Source: an uncultured Bacteroidota bacterium (GTDB lineage Bacteria; Bacteroidota; Bacteroidia; Chitinophagales; Chitinophagaceae). Taken from it: a stretch of DNA of 23,996 bases. The notes beneath the pieces are model-generated. The model saw only the letters and a list, made by a program, of their open reading frames with translations, had not been told where the DNA came from and ran no database searches. The stretch lies in assembly GCA_903905685.1 (NCBI GenBank), contig CAIVHI010000215.1, forward strand, positions 1 to 23,996, given 5' to 3'. Shown piece by piece: positions 7,971 to 15,156 of this stretch (the first letter of the stretch is position 1; each line of letters starts with the position of its first letter). The translations under genes and the position numbers were made by a program.

Positions 7971-8516
7971 TTATTTTCGGCCCCATTCCTCGCGGAGCAC
8001 GCCCGTAATCACAAGGTCGTCCACAATGCCGTTGCGTATACACGACTTCCTCAATACTCCTTCAATGTGAAAGCCCAACCGCCCTGCCACCCCGGCACTG
8101 CGCACATTGGCCGCAGCATAATGGATTTCCAGCTTACGGATATCGGTATTGGTGAAAACGAAATTGACCAGGCAACCCACGGCACGGGTGGCATAGCCCT
8201 TACCTTCGGCGTGGTTGCTGAGCCAATAGCCCAATTGTGCCCGTTTCAAGTGGTGCTCCCAGTGGTGCAACCCTATGCTGCCCACCAAGGTATCGCCACG
8301 AAATATGCCTAAAGCCAGCTCTTCCTGCACCTCCGCTTTTTGGCACATTTCCTCTATGAACCTACGGGAGTGCTCAACGGTGGTATTGGCGGCAACCCAC
8401 GGAAACCACTGCGACAAAAATTGGCGCGACTCGTCCACGGCGGCGAACAGCACGGGCGCGTCGTCGGGCGTGTATGCACGCAGCTTCAGGCCATCTCCTG
8501 CATCGAGTGTAAACAC
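7971..8516 (-). CDS. GNAT-family N-acetyltransferase (RimJ/RimL type)
   Basis: A cytosolic acyl-CoA-dependent N-acetyltransferase of the RimJ/RimL class, which modifies alpha-amino groups of ribosomal proteins or small amines. Seen directly: the N-terminal LRAYTPDDAPVLFAAVDE, WFPWV, the beta-bulge IGLHHWE..KRAQLGYWL and the acetyl-CoA pyrophosphate-binding loop NHAEGKGYATRA (Q/RxxGxG/A type), then NVRSAGVAGRLGFHIEG, all typical. Start: a GTG at 8516 gives the normal family N-terminus (about 14 residues before the LRAYT strand) and lies just after the lpxD stop; an ATG at 8570 would add 18 residues and overlap lpxD by 49 bases. It is the second gene of a minus-strand pair with lpxD. The substrate cannot be told. 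Confidence 0.85.
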   Translation of the reverse strand: MFTLDAGDGLKLRAYTPDDAPVLFAAVDESRQFLSQWFPWVAANTTVEHSRRFIEEMCQKAEVQEELALGIFRGDTLVGSIGLHHWEHHLKRAQLGYWLSNHAEGKGYATRAVGCLVNFVFTNTDIRKLEIHYAAANVRSAGVAGRLGFHIEGVLRKSCIRNGIVDDLVITGVLREEWGRK

Positions 8517-8521
8517 AACGG

Positions 8522-9466
8522 CTATTTGGCTGACAATTTTTCCCACATTTCGGGTATACGGCGAATCCAACCCATTTCGCGCATTTTCGCCTTCGCCTCG
8601 CCAACGGGCGAGCCGAAATAGACCTTGCCGCCTTCAATGCTCGATGCTACACCACTTTGTGCATACACAACGGCACCCTTGCCCACCGTCAAATCCTTAT
8701 TCACACCAACCTGACCCCAAAGTATCACCTCGTCTTCCAAAATGGTTTTCCCGGCAATGGCTACTTGGGCGGCAATAAGGCAGTTTTTGCCTAAAACCAC
8801 GCCATGGCCTATATGTATCTGGTTGTCGAGCTTGGTGCCGCGGCCAATGATGGTGTCGCCGCTCACCCCACGGTCTATGGCGCAACAGGCACCAATTTCC
8901 ACATCGTCTTCCACAATCACGCGGCCACAGCTATCCATTTTTTCATATTGCACATCGCGCTCCTTCCGGCGTTTGAAGTAGAACGCATCAGACCCCAACA
9001 CCGTGCCGGAGTGGATGATGACGTTGTTGCCGATGATGATGTGGTCGTTGATGGTGACGTTGGCATGTATGATGCAGTTCTCGCCTATCGAAACATGATT
9101 GCCGATGAATACCCCAGGCTGGATGCAGGTGCCGTTACCAACCACTGCGGTATCGCTTATCATGGCCGTGCAGGGTTCGAAACTGCGGAAGTGTTTAACT
9201 ATCTTGATGTAGGCCGTAAAAGGGTCGGCAATCACCAGTAGGGTTTTACCTTCGGGGCACTCCACCATCTTATTGATGATAATGATGGTTGCTGCAGAAT
9301 GGAGACACTTGTTGTAATATTTTTCAGCGTCGACGAACGAGATGTCGCCAGGCGTCACTTTATGGATTTCATTGATGCCGGTGGCCTGCTGTTCCAAATT
9401 TCCGACGGCCTCTGCGCCCGTAAAGTCGGCCAGCCACTGTATCGAAACTGGATGTTCGAATTTCAT
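8522..9466 (-). CDS. lpxD: UDP-3-O-acylglucosamine N-acyltransferase (LpxD or LpxD-like paralog)
   Basis: Left-handed beta-helix acyltransferase of lipid A synthesis that adds a 3-hydroxyacyl chain from acyl carrier protein to UDP-3-O-acylglucosamine in the cytoplasm. The 314 residues show an N-terminal uridine-binding domain (about 1-95) and a hexapeptide-repeat domain (about 100-285) with repeated I-G-x-x-x-x-I units. The segment LDNQIHIGHGVVLGKN carries His221 at the catalytic place, followed by IAAQVAIAG, a family signature. The chain is somewhat shorter than many LpxD proteins, and this phylum often has a second LpxD-like copy outside the main lpx cluster, so this may be the paralog; there is no lpxA, lpxB or fabZ next to it. 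It is followed by a GNAT gene on the same strand. Confidence 0.85.
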   Translation of the reverse strand: MKFEHPVSIQWLADFTGAEAVGNLEQQATGINEIHKVTPGDISFVDAEKYYNKCLHSAATIIIINKMVECPEGKTLLVIADPFTAYIKIVKHFRSFEPCTAMISDTAVVGNGTCIQPGVFIGNHVSIGENCIIHANVTINDHIIIGNNVIIHSGTVLGSDAFYFKRRKERDVQYEKMDSCGRVIVEDDVEIGACCAIDRGVSGDTIIGRGTKLDNQIHIGHGVVLGKNCLIAAQVAIAGKTILEDEVILWGQVGVNKDLTVGKGAVVYAQSGVASSIEGGKVYFGSPVGEAKAKMREMGWIRRIPEMWEKLSAK

Positions 9467-9484
9467 CTGTATTGGAGTTTACTA

Positions 9485-9492
9485 CAAAAGTA
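9485..9492 (-). promoter_or_regulatory. Candidate -7 promoter box for lpxD
   Basis: On the minus strand this reads TACTTTTG, an exact TAnnTTTG match ending 18 bases before the lpxD ATG. The leader would be only about 12 bases. The -33 element is not clear. Confidence 0.4.
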
Positions 9493-9667
9493 ACATTTTG
9501 GAGGTATGCCGGGTATTGGATTTGGAAGTAGGGAGGTCGGACTCGCTTGGATTGATGGAGGTTGTACTTGCTTTTCGGTTTTAGGCAGCTCAAGCCTCCG
9601 GCAAGGAATGCCTGTCAATGCCGTTTAATGCCCTTAGGCAATGTTCCAAAACCCGCAAATTACAAAG

Positions 9668-9675
9668 TACCTTTA
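9668..9675 (+). promoter_or_regulatory. Weak candidate -7 box upstream of the Crp/Fnr gene
   Basis: TACCTTTA fits seven of eight bases of TAnnTTTG, 67 bases before the chosen start of the Crp/Fnr regulator. It overlaps two abutting half-sites, ACAAAGT (9662-9668) and ACCTTTA (9669-9675), which resemble the arms of the inverted repeat before the downstream operon. That would fit self-regulation, but the match is short. The rest of 9493-9742 holds nothing I recognise. Confidence 0.25.
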
Positions 9676-9742
9676 CCTTGCCAACCGTTTCCCTTTGGGG
9701 TATGAATCTCCCCATGCCTGAAAACCAGTGGCACGCCTGTTT

Positions 9743-10366
9743 ATGAAACCTATGCCATCCAATGGTTCCTTACCGATGTCTGCGTCCATGCGCAAAAAGC
9801 TGGAAGGCATATCCCGCATAATGACTTTTCGGGAGGGCGATGTGCTGCTGGACGAGCACGCCAACATCCGTACCATACCATTGGTCATTTCGGGCAGTAT
9901 CAGGGTGATGCGCACCGATGAGGAAGGGCGGGAAATCCTGCTGTATTATATCAGGCCCGGCGAAAGTTGCATTATGTCTTTCCTCGGCGGGCTGCACCAA
10001 GAAGCGAGCATGATTCGCGCGGTGGCTGAGGAAGATTTGGAGATATACGTCATCCCGATAGACCAAGTGCAATTGCTGCTGCGGGAGAGTCCGGAATGGA
10101 CCGACTATGTGTTCCGACTCTACCATAAACGCTTCGAAGAGTTGTTGGATGTTGTAGACGCCCTAGCATTCAAGCACATAGACGTACGCATCATGGACTA
10201 TCTCGAAGAGAAGGCTGCTCTGGCGGGAAGCCGGGAACTCAACATCACGCATCAACATATTGCTGAAGACCTTGGTACCGCCCGCGTAGTGGTTTCACGC
10301 ATTTTGAAACAAATGGAAACCAATGGGCTTGTCCAACTGGGTAGAAACAAAATTCTGCTTGTGTAA
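9743..10366 (+). CDS. Crp/Fnr-family transcriptional regulator
   Basis: A 207-residue DNA-binding regulator with an N-terminal cyclic-nucleotide-binding-type beta-roll (about residues 25-120, with REILLYYIRPGESCIMSFLGG) , a long dimer helix and a C-terminal winged helix (about 140-205; recognition part GTARVVVSRILKQMETNGLV). It has one cysteine only (Cys76, in GESC), so an Fnr-type iron-sulfur cluster is excluded, although the single Cys could sense redox or sulfur state. The start is uncertain: GTG at 9728 and ATGs at 9743, 9752 and 9776 are in frame; 9743 was taken as the first ATG. It lies 63 bases upstream of a seven-gene sulfur-handling operon on the same strand and is the obvious candidate for its regulator. 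Ligand unknown. Confidence 0.88.
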   Translation: MKPMPSNGSLPMSASMRKKLEGISRIMTFREGDVLLDEHANIRTIPLVISGSIRVMRTDEEGREILLYYIRPGESCIMSFLGGLHQEASMIRAVAEEDLEIYVIPIDQVQLLLRESPEWTDYVFRLYHKRFEELLDVVDALAFKHIDVRIMDYLEEKAALAGSRELNITHQHIAEDLGTARVVVSRILKQMETNGLVQLGRNKILLV

Positions 10367-10398
10367 CAAATGTAACCGTATGCACGTGTCGCGCATCC

Positions 10399-10428
10399 GA
10401 CCTTTGTCTCGAAATCAAAAACAAAGGT
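10399..10428 (+). promoter_or_regulatory. Perfect 8-bp inverted repeat, candidate operator/promoter of the sulfur operon
   Basis: ACCTTTGT (10400-10407) and ACAAAGGT (10421-10428) form a perfect inverted repeat with a 13-base spacer; the half-site centres are 21 bases apart, two helical turns. The left arm overlaps GACCTTTG (10399-10406), a seven-of-eight match to the -7 box TAnnTTTG, and the right arm ends one base before the ATG of the first structural gene. A dimeric regulator bound here would cover promoter and start codon; the adjacent Crp/Fnr protein is the prime suspect. Confidence 0.4.
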
Positions 10429-10429
10429 T

Positions 10430-10636
10430 ATGAAAAACAATATCGCAACTGCCGACAAAATCGTCAGGGTGCTGCTTGCAGCCCTGTTCGGTGCTTTATA
10501 CTTCACCAAAATGGTCACTGGGGCCTTAGGGCTTGTGTTGGCCGTCGTTGGAGGTGTGTTCTTGGTAACGGCAGTTGCAGGATTCTGCCCCATTTATGCC
10601 CTGTTGGGTATTGGCTCCAAAAAGAAGGCACATTGA
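10430..10636 (+). CDS. YgaP-like transmembrane protein (DUF2892)
   Basis: A 68-residue inner-membrane protein with two helices, about residues 10-30 (KIVRVLLAALFGALYFTKMV) and 33-52, then FCPIYALLGIGSKKK. The F-C-P-x-Y-x-L-x-G-I ending with its single Cys is the hallmark of the DUF2892 family, whose best known member forms the membrane part of the E. coli rhodanese YgaP. The family is thought to help move or handle sulfur species at the membrane, but this is not proven for this protein. It heads a same-strand run that includes two rhodaneses, thioredoxin and a CoA-disulfide reductase-like enzyme. The next gene overlaps its stop codon, so the two are translationally coupled. Confidence 0.85.
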   Translation: MKNNIATADKIVRVLLAALFGALYFTKMVTGALGLVLAVVGGVFLVTAVAGFCPIYALLGIGSKKKAH

Positions 10637-10857
10637 TGAACCATCGCAACATAAAAAAGCACCTTCCGCACGTTGCGGGTGCGGTCTTGGGTGCTTTGGC
10701 CGGCTACCTGTACTGGAAATTCGCAGGATGCTCTTCAGGCACCTGCCCCATTACTTCGAAGCCCTTGAACAGTTCGCTTTATGGGGCTGCGGCAGGATGG
10801 ATTTTGGGCTCGCTTTTTGAGAAAAAGCAGCACTTCGATACGCAGCGGCATCAATAA
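10636..10857 (+). CDS. DUF6132-type small membrane protein with GC..GTCP motif
   Basis: A 73-residue membrane protein with two helices, about residues 12-30 (HVAGAVLGALAGYLYWKF) and 46-62 (SLYGAAAGWILGSLF), joined by a loop AGCSSGTCPITSKP with two cysteines five residues apart. This pattern, a short glycine-rich helix, the C-x4-C-P-I-T-S loop and a second glycine-rich helix, is what I know as DUF6132; function unknown. The start ATG at 10636 overlaps the TGA of the preceding gene by one base (TGATG), so its translation is probably coupled. Its company with rhodaneses and thioredoxin suggests that the two cysteines take part in sulfur or disulfide chemistry at the membrane, but this is inference. 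Confidence 0.8.
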   Translation: MNHRNIKKHLPHVAGAVLGALAGYLYWKFAGCSSGTCPITSKPLNSSLYGAAAGWILGSLFEKKQHFDTQRHQ

Positions 10858-10881
10858 ACATCAACCTTTCATTTACTTTTT

Positions 10882-11142
10882 ATGGACATCATCAACATTA
10901 TCGACGTACGGACCCCGGAAGAATTTTACAACGGCCATGCCGAAGGGGCGGTAAACATCCCGCTCAATGAATTGCCGAACCACTTGGACCACTTGAAATC
11001 GCTTAAGGGGCACCTCATTTTGTGTTGCGCCTCGGGGATGCGAAGCGGGTCGGCCTGCCAATACCTGTTTGAGAACGGCATTACCGACATATCGAACGGA
11101 GGCCCTTGGCAAAACGTACAAAACAGTTTGATCAACCAATAA
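10882..11142 (+). CDS. Single-domain rhodanese, cytosolic
   Basis: An 86-residue rhodanese-like sulfurtransferase, near the minimum size for the fold. Seen directly: the N-terminal signature IIDVRTPEEFYNGHAEGAVN, the following IPLNEL, and the active-site loop C-A-S-G-M-R with catalytic Cys49 (preceded by another cysteine, Cys48). Rhodaneses carry a persulfide on this cysteine and pass sulfur between donors such as thiosulfate, glutathione persulfide or protein persulfides and acceptor thiols. No signal peptide. It starts 24 bases after the DUF6132 gene and is followed 10 bases later by a second rhodanese; the two share the same loop and may be ancient duplicates, though overall they differ well beyond recent duplication. 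Confidence 0.92.
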   Translation: MDIINIIDVRTPEEFYNGHAEGAVNIPLNELPNHLDHLKSLKGHLILCCASGMRSGSACQYLFENGITDISNGGPWQNVQNSLINQ

Positions 11143-11152
11143 AACCTACATC

Positions 11153-11467
11153 ATGCTTGGACTATTCAAGAAATTGTTCGGCTCGACGCCGAAAGCCGAT
11201 TTCGGTGCACTTATAACGGCGGGTGCGACCATTCTGGACGTGCGGACACCCGCAGAATATGCAGGTGGGCACCTTAAAGGCAGCATCAACATTCCTTTAC
11301 AATCGCTAAAGGCCCAAATGTCTAAAATCAAAAAAGACAAACCCGTCATTACGGTATGTGCATCGGGTATGCGCAGCGCCTCGGCCCGCAGCCTGCTAAT
11401 GGCTGATGGCTTCGCGGAAGTACACAACGGAGGAAGCTGGATGAGCCTCAAAAAGTTCGAATCATGA
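11153..11467 (+). CDS. Single-domain rhodanese, coupled to a membrane partner
   Basis: A 104-residue rhodanese-like sulfurtransferase with a short basic, hydrophobic start (MLGLFKKLFG), ILDVRTPAEYAGGHLKGSIN and the active-site loop C-A-S-G-M-R with catalytic Cys69. The product should accept and donate sulfane sulfur through a Cys69 persulfide. Its ATG-to-stop end overlaps the start of the next gene (ATGA at 11464-11467), so the small membrane protein made from that gene is translated in step with it. In E. coli, YgaP unites a rhodanese domain and a two-helix membrane domain in one chain; this pair looks like the same arrangement in two chains. The amphipathic N-terminus could help to hold it to the membrane. 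Confidence 0.92.
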   Translation: MLGLFKKLFGSTPKADFGALITAGATILDVRTPAEYAGGHLKGSINIPLQSLKAQMSKIKKDKPVITVCASGMRSASARSLLMADGFAEVHNGGSWMSLKKFES

Positions 11468-11718
11468 AATTCATCAAAACGTTTGCAGTTGCCGATTGGA
11501 GCCCCATGCGGATACTGAGGTTGGTTTTCGGGGTTTGGGCCTTGTACCAATCCATTCACGACCGCGAGCCCATCGTGGGACTGCTGGGTGCCTGGCTACT
11601 CTATCAAGGCATCACCAATACAGGCTGTTGTGGCACGGGTGCCTGCTACACCCCGTTTATTCGCCGGCGCCGCAAGCCCGGCCGCAATGGCGATGTTGAA
11701 TTTGAAACAATAAACTAA
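11464..11718 (+). CDS. Small Cys-motif membrane protein (YgaP/DUF2892-like)
   Basis: An 84-residue protein with two hydrophobic stretches, about residues 17-31 and 37-52, followed by TNTGCCGTGACYTPF and a basic tail (RRRRKPGRNG). The C-C-x4-C-x-T-P end is shared with small YgaP-like membrane proteins of this phylum that I recognise, usually annotated as DUF2892. The basic tail predicts a cytosolic C-terminus, so the three cysteines would lie at the inner face of the membrane, within reach of the rhodanese made just before it. The start is fixed by the ATGA overlap with the rhodanese stop. It stops only 7 bases before the thioredoxin gene. Function in persulfide relay is inferred from neighbours only. 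Confidence 0.8.
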   Translation: MKFIKTFAVADWSPMRILRLVFGVWALYQSIHDREPIVGLLGAWLLYQGITNTGCCGTGACYTPFIRRRRKPGRNGDVEFETIN

Positions 11719-11725
11719 TCCACTT

Positions 11726-12031
11726 ATGGAAAAGACTTTTGCTGAACTGATACAAGGCGAAACACCCGTACTTATAGACTTCTCGGCAACCTGGTGCGGC
11801 CCCTGCAAAATGATGGTGCCCGTGCTGAAACAGCTTAAAGACAACATAGGCGACGCCGCCACGATCATCAAAATAGATGTAGACAAGAACCCAGACCTCG
11901 CGCGTGCCTACGAGATATCGGGCGTACCTACCCTCATCCTGTTCCAACGGGGCAAAGTGCTGTGGCGGCAGTCGGGCGTTGTAGACGCAGCGTTTTTGAA
12001 AGGGGTGATTGCATCGAAACGGTTGAAATGA
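11726..12031 (+). CDS. trxA: Thioredoxin
   Basis: A 101-residue thioredoxin with the classic redox centre W-C-G-P-C (Cys24, Cys27), the cis-proline in GVPTLILF (Pro68) and full-length beta-alpha fold; no signal peptide, hence cytosolic. It reduces disulfides and persulfides, and could release sulfide from the rhodanese or CoA-persulfide reductase products made by its neighbours. It begins 7 bases after the membrane protein gene and ends 26 bases before the reductase gene, so it is in the same operon. The gene is probably a dedicated paralog rather than the only thioredoxin of the cell; the symbol is by family only. Confidence 0.92.
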   Translation: MEKTFAELIQGETPVLIDFSATWCGPCKMMVPVLKQLKDNIGDAATIIKIDVDKNPDLARAYEISGVPTLILFQRGKVLWRQSGVVDAAFLKGVIASKRLK

Positions 12032-12057
12032 TGCTGAAATACAAATAAGACGACAAC

Positions 12058-13725
12058 ATGAAATACATCATTATAGGTGCGGTTGCAGGCGGTGCAAGTG
12101 CGGCGGCCCGGTTGCGCCGAATGGACGAATCGGCGGAAATCGTGATCTTCGAAAAGGGAGACTACATATCATACGCCAACTGTGGTCTACCCTACTATAT
12201 TGGGGACGTCATTACCGACCGAAACAAACTTTTCGTACAAACCGCAGCTTCATTTCATCGAAGATTTGCCATCGATGTACGGGTGACGACGGAGGTAACG
12301 GAAATAGACGCTGCGGCAAAAACGGTAACTGCCCGAAACCTACGCACTGGCCAAGTATTTCAAGAAGCCTACGACAAGCTCTTGCTGGCACCGGGAGCCC
12401 AACCGGTTCGCCCACCGCTGCGGGGCATCGAGCTTGACGGCATTTTCACCCTCCGCAATGTTTCGGATACCGACCATATCAAGGCATTTGCAGCGCAAAA
12501 GCAAAGTGGCCATGCAGTGATCGTGGGCGCGGGCTTCATAGGGCTCGAAATGGCAGAAAACCTCCACCGATTGGGCATGTCGGTGACCATTGTAGAAATG
12601 GGGAACCAGATTTTGGCTCCGCTAGACTTTCCAATGGCAGCCATGGTTCAGCAACACCTTCGCGCCAAGGGCATCCATTTGAAGTTGGGTATGGGTGTTT
12701 CCGGATTCAGCAAAACGGACGACGGCTTGAACGTACACCTGGCCTCGGGTATATCGATACCTGCAAACATAGTCATCCTTTCGATAGGCGTGCGACCGGA
12801 CACCCGGCTTGCAGCTGCCGCCGGGCTTGAATTAGGGCCTGCACGGGGCATAAGTGTGAATGCTTTTTTACAAACATCCAACCCCGACATCTATGCCGTT
12901 GGCGATGCAGTGGAATTTGCCAATCCTATTACAGGGCACCCCACCAATACCTATCTGGCAGGCCCTGCCAACAAACAGGGGCGCATCAGCGCAGACAATA
13001 TGGTGTTTGGCAATGTCAAAGAATACGGCGGTTCCATAAATACCGCCATTGTTCAGGTATTCGACCTCACTGTTGGCGTTGTAGGTATTGCAGCCAAGAA
13101 TGCAGCCGCATTAGGCATTGCCCACGTCACGGCAATCACCCACAGTGGTTCGCACGCCGGCTATTATCCCAATGCGCAGCAACTTTCGATAAGCATCGTC
13201 TTCGACCCTACAAACAGGCGATTGATGGGTGCCCAAGTGGTGGGTAGAGACGGTGCAGACAAACGACTGGACGTCTTGGCAATGGTCATCAGGAACAAGG
13301 GCACCATAGATGACCTCGCGGCATTCGAACATGCGTATGCACCGCCTTATTCGTCGGCAAAGGACCCCGTAAATATGGCGGGATTTGTAGCCGAAAATAT
13401 GCTTGCCGGACTACTGCATGTGGTGCCTTGGGACATTACGGCCGGAATAACGGCAGACGATATGCTGATAGATGTGCGCAATCCCGAGGAATTCGCAACC
13501 GGATCCATTCCCGGCGCTGTAAATATTCCGGTAGATGACCTTAGGCAAAACCTCAAACATCTACCCATGGATAAAAGGTTGATTATTTTTTGCCAAGTGG
13601 GATTGCGCGGCTATTTGGCCCAAAGGATACTTGTGCAGCATGGCTTCAAGTCTGTACACAACATCTCCGGCGGCTACACCGTGTGGCAGGCATGCGAGGC
13701 CGAAACTTCCCTCTTGGCTAGTTAA
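12058..13725 (+). CDS. CoA-disulfide/persulfide reductase with C-terminal rhodanese domain
   Basis: A 555-residue fusion: an FAD/NAD(P)H pyridine-nucleotide disulfide reductase of the CoA-disulfide reductase type (about 1-450) and a rhodanese domain (about 460-550). Seen directly: the FAD motif IIIGAVAGGASAAARLRR, the single redox cysteine Cys42 in YANCGLPYYIG (the CoADR signature), the second nucleotide motif VIVGAGFIGLEMAENLHRLG, the FAD-site YAVGDAVE, and C-terminal LIDVRNPEEF with FCQVGLRG (catalytic Cys512). Relatives such as the NADH-dependent persulfide reductase of Shewanella and the CoADR-RHD enzymes of bacilli reduce CoA disulfide, CoA persulfide or polysulfide. It closes the operon; its stop overlaps the convergent transporter gene by 8 bases. 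Which substrate is physiological cannot be told from sequence. Confidence 0.93.
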   Translation: MKYIIIGAVAGGASAAARLRRMDESAEIVIFEKGDYISYANCGLPYYIGDVITDRNKLFVQTAASFHRRFAIDVRVTTEVTEIDAAAKTVTARNLRTGQVFQEAYDKLLLAPGAQPVRPPLRGIELDGIFTLRNVSDTDHIKAFAAQKQSGHAVIVGAGFIGLEMAENLHRLGMSVTIVEMGNQILAPLDFPMAAMVQQHLRAKGIHLKLGMGVSGFSKTDDGLNVHLASGISIPANIVILSIGVRPDTRLAAAAGLELGPARGISVNAFLQTSNPDIYAVGDAVEFANPITGHPTNTYLAGPANKQGRISADNMVFGNVKEYGGSINTAIVQVFDLTVGVVGIAAKNAAALGIAHVTAITHSGSHAGYYPNAQQLSISIVFDPTNRRLMGAQVVGRDGADKRLDVLAMVIRNKGTIDDLAAFEHAYAPPYSSAKDPVNMAGFVAENMLAGLLHVVPWDITAGITADDMLIDVRNPEEFATGSIPGAVNIPVDDLRQNLKHLPMDKRLIIFCQVGLRGYLAQRILVQHGFKSVHNISGGYTVWQACEAETSLLAS

Positions 13726-15040
13726 CGATGGCTTTCTGCTTCCGGATGGCGGCGGAGAGGACAGCGGCGCCAACAAGGAAAAAGCCGATGAGGGCGATGA
13801 TGGCGGAGCGCATATCCAATATACTGTCTATAACGCCAAAGGACACCATTCCGATGACGATGGCCACTTTCTCGGTCACATCGTAAAAGCTGAAAAATGA
13901 GGCGGTGTCGTGGGTCTCGGGCATGAGTTTGGAATAAGTGGAGCGGCTCAACGACTGTATGCCCCCCATGATGAGGCCCACCACACACGCAATGCCGTAA
14001 AACTGCATGGCGGTATGCGTGAAGAAGGCCGCAATGCAGGCGCCTATCCAAATCATCACGACAAACAACAACACCTGTAGGTTGCCGAAGCGCTCGGAGA
14101 GCTTGGCCATGATGTAGGCACCTGCAATGGCAACGAGTTGGATGATGAGGATGGTTGCTATGAGTTGGGTGGTCTCCAAATGCAATTCCTTACTGCCGAA
14201 CAGGGTGGCGGCGAGCATTACGGTTTGGACGCCCATACTGTAAAAGAAAAATGCACCGAGGTAGGTTTTGAGCACGGGTAAAGATTTCACCTGCTTAAAC
14301 ACCTTGGCCAATTCGTGAAAGCCATTCACAATGAGGCTGTGCTCCGGATGGCGGTTGGAGGGCACGCCCTTGGGCAACTTGGCAAAGGTGATTTGCGACC
14401 AGCCCATCCACCAAATACCCACCAGCAGGAAAGACAGCCGGGGTGGAAAGCTGGAATCGGCAATGCCGAACCACTCGGGCTTGAGAACGAACACGAAGCA
14501 GATGATTTGCAGCAATACGCTGCCCACATAGCCATAGGCAAACCCTTGAGCGCTTACTTTATCGCGTTCATGTTCATAGGCAATCTCCGGCAGGTAGGCG
14601 TTGTAGAACACCAAGCTTCCACAGTATCCAAGTGCGGCCAGGGTGGAGCAGATGATGCCCAACTCCAAGGTACTGCCCTTGAAGAAATAGAGCCCGCAAC
14701 AGGCGGCCGAGCCAATGTAGCAGAACAACTGCATATACCTCTTCTTGTTGCCCTTGTAGTCGGCCATAGACGACAAGATGGGCGACAGTATGGCAATGAT
14801 GAGGTAGGCTGTACTGATGGAATAGTCGAACAGCGAGCTGTTTTTGAAAACATGGCCGAAGAAGGACACCTTGTCGTTGCTCACGTTGCCGCTACTGTCG
14901 CGCACAGTAGTGATGGCATCGTAGTATGCCGGGAAAATAGTGGAGGTGATCACCAAGTTATAGGCCGAATTGGCCCAATCATACATAGACCATGCACGGT
15001 GAATGGATTTCGACGAGGTAATTGCGGCAGCATTTTCCAT
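13718..15040 (-). CDS. MFS transporter, UMF1 (Atg22-like) family
   Basis: A 440-residue major facilitator with about twelve membrane helices. The N-terminal SIHRAWSMYDWANSAYNLVI is diagnostic for the UMF1/Atg22-like branch, as is the later sequence GGIQSLSRSTYSKLMPE near helix 10 and SFFSFYDVTEKVAIVIG. In yeast the relative exports amino acids from the vacuole; bacterial members have no established substrate. The gene is convergent with the sulfur operon and their ends overlap by 8 bases, but it need not share its role. A TTACTTTG box four bases before the ATG hints at its own promoter. Confidence 0.9.
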   Translation of the reverse strand: MENAAAITSSKSIHRAWSMYDWANSAYNLVITSTIFPAYYDAITTVRDSSGNVSNDKVSFFGHVFKNSSLFDYSISTAYLIIAILSPILSSMADYKGNKKRYMQLFCYIGSAACCGLYFFKGSTLELGIICSTLAALGYCGSLVFYNAYLPEIAYEHERDKVSAQGFAYGYVGSVLLQIICFVFVLKPEWFGIADSSFPPRLSFLLVGIWWMGWSQITFAKLPKGVPSNRHPEHSLIVNGFHELAKVFKQVKSLPVLKTYLGAFFFYSMGVQTVMLAATLFGSKELHLETTQLIATILIIQLVAIAGAYIMAKLSERFGNLQVLLFVVMIWIGACIAAFFTHTAMQFYGIACVVGLIMGGIQSLSRSTYSKLMPETHDTASFFSFYDVTEKVAIVIGMVSFGVIDSILDMRSAIIALIGFFLVGAAVLSAAIRKQKAIVN

Positions 15041-15044
15041 GATT

Positions 15045-15052
15045 CAAAGTAA
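15045..15052 (-). promoter_or_regulatory. Candidate -7 box for the UMF1 transporter
   Basis: On the minus strand this reads TTACTTTG, seven of eight bases of TAnnTTTG, ending four bases before the ATG. It would give a leaderless or nearly leaderless transcript. No -33 partner is clear. Confidence 0.3.
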
Positions 15053-15156
15053 ATGAATTTATTACACCCGTGCGTAAATAATGGGCATCAATCTTATGGT
15101 CCAACGGTCGGCTTTCGGGAAAAAGTCGAAAACAAGTCGTTCCGGGCCCTAAATTA

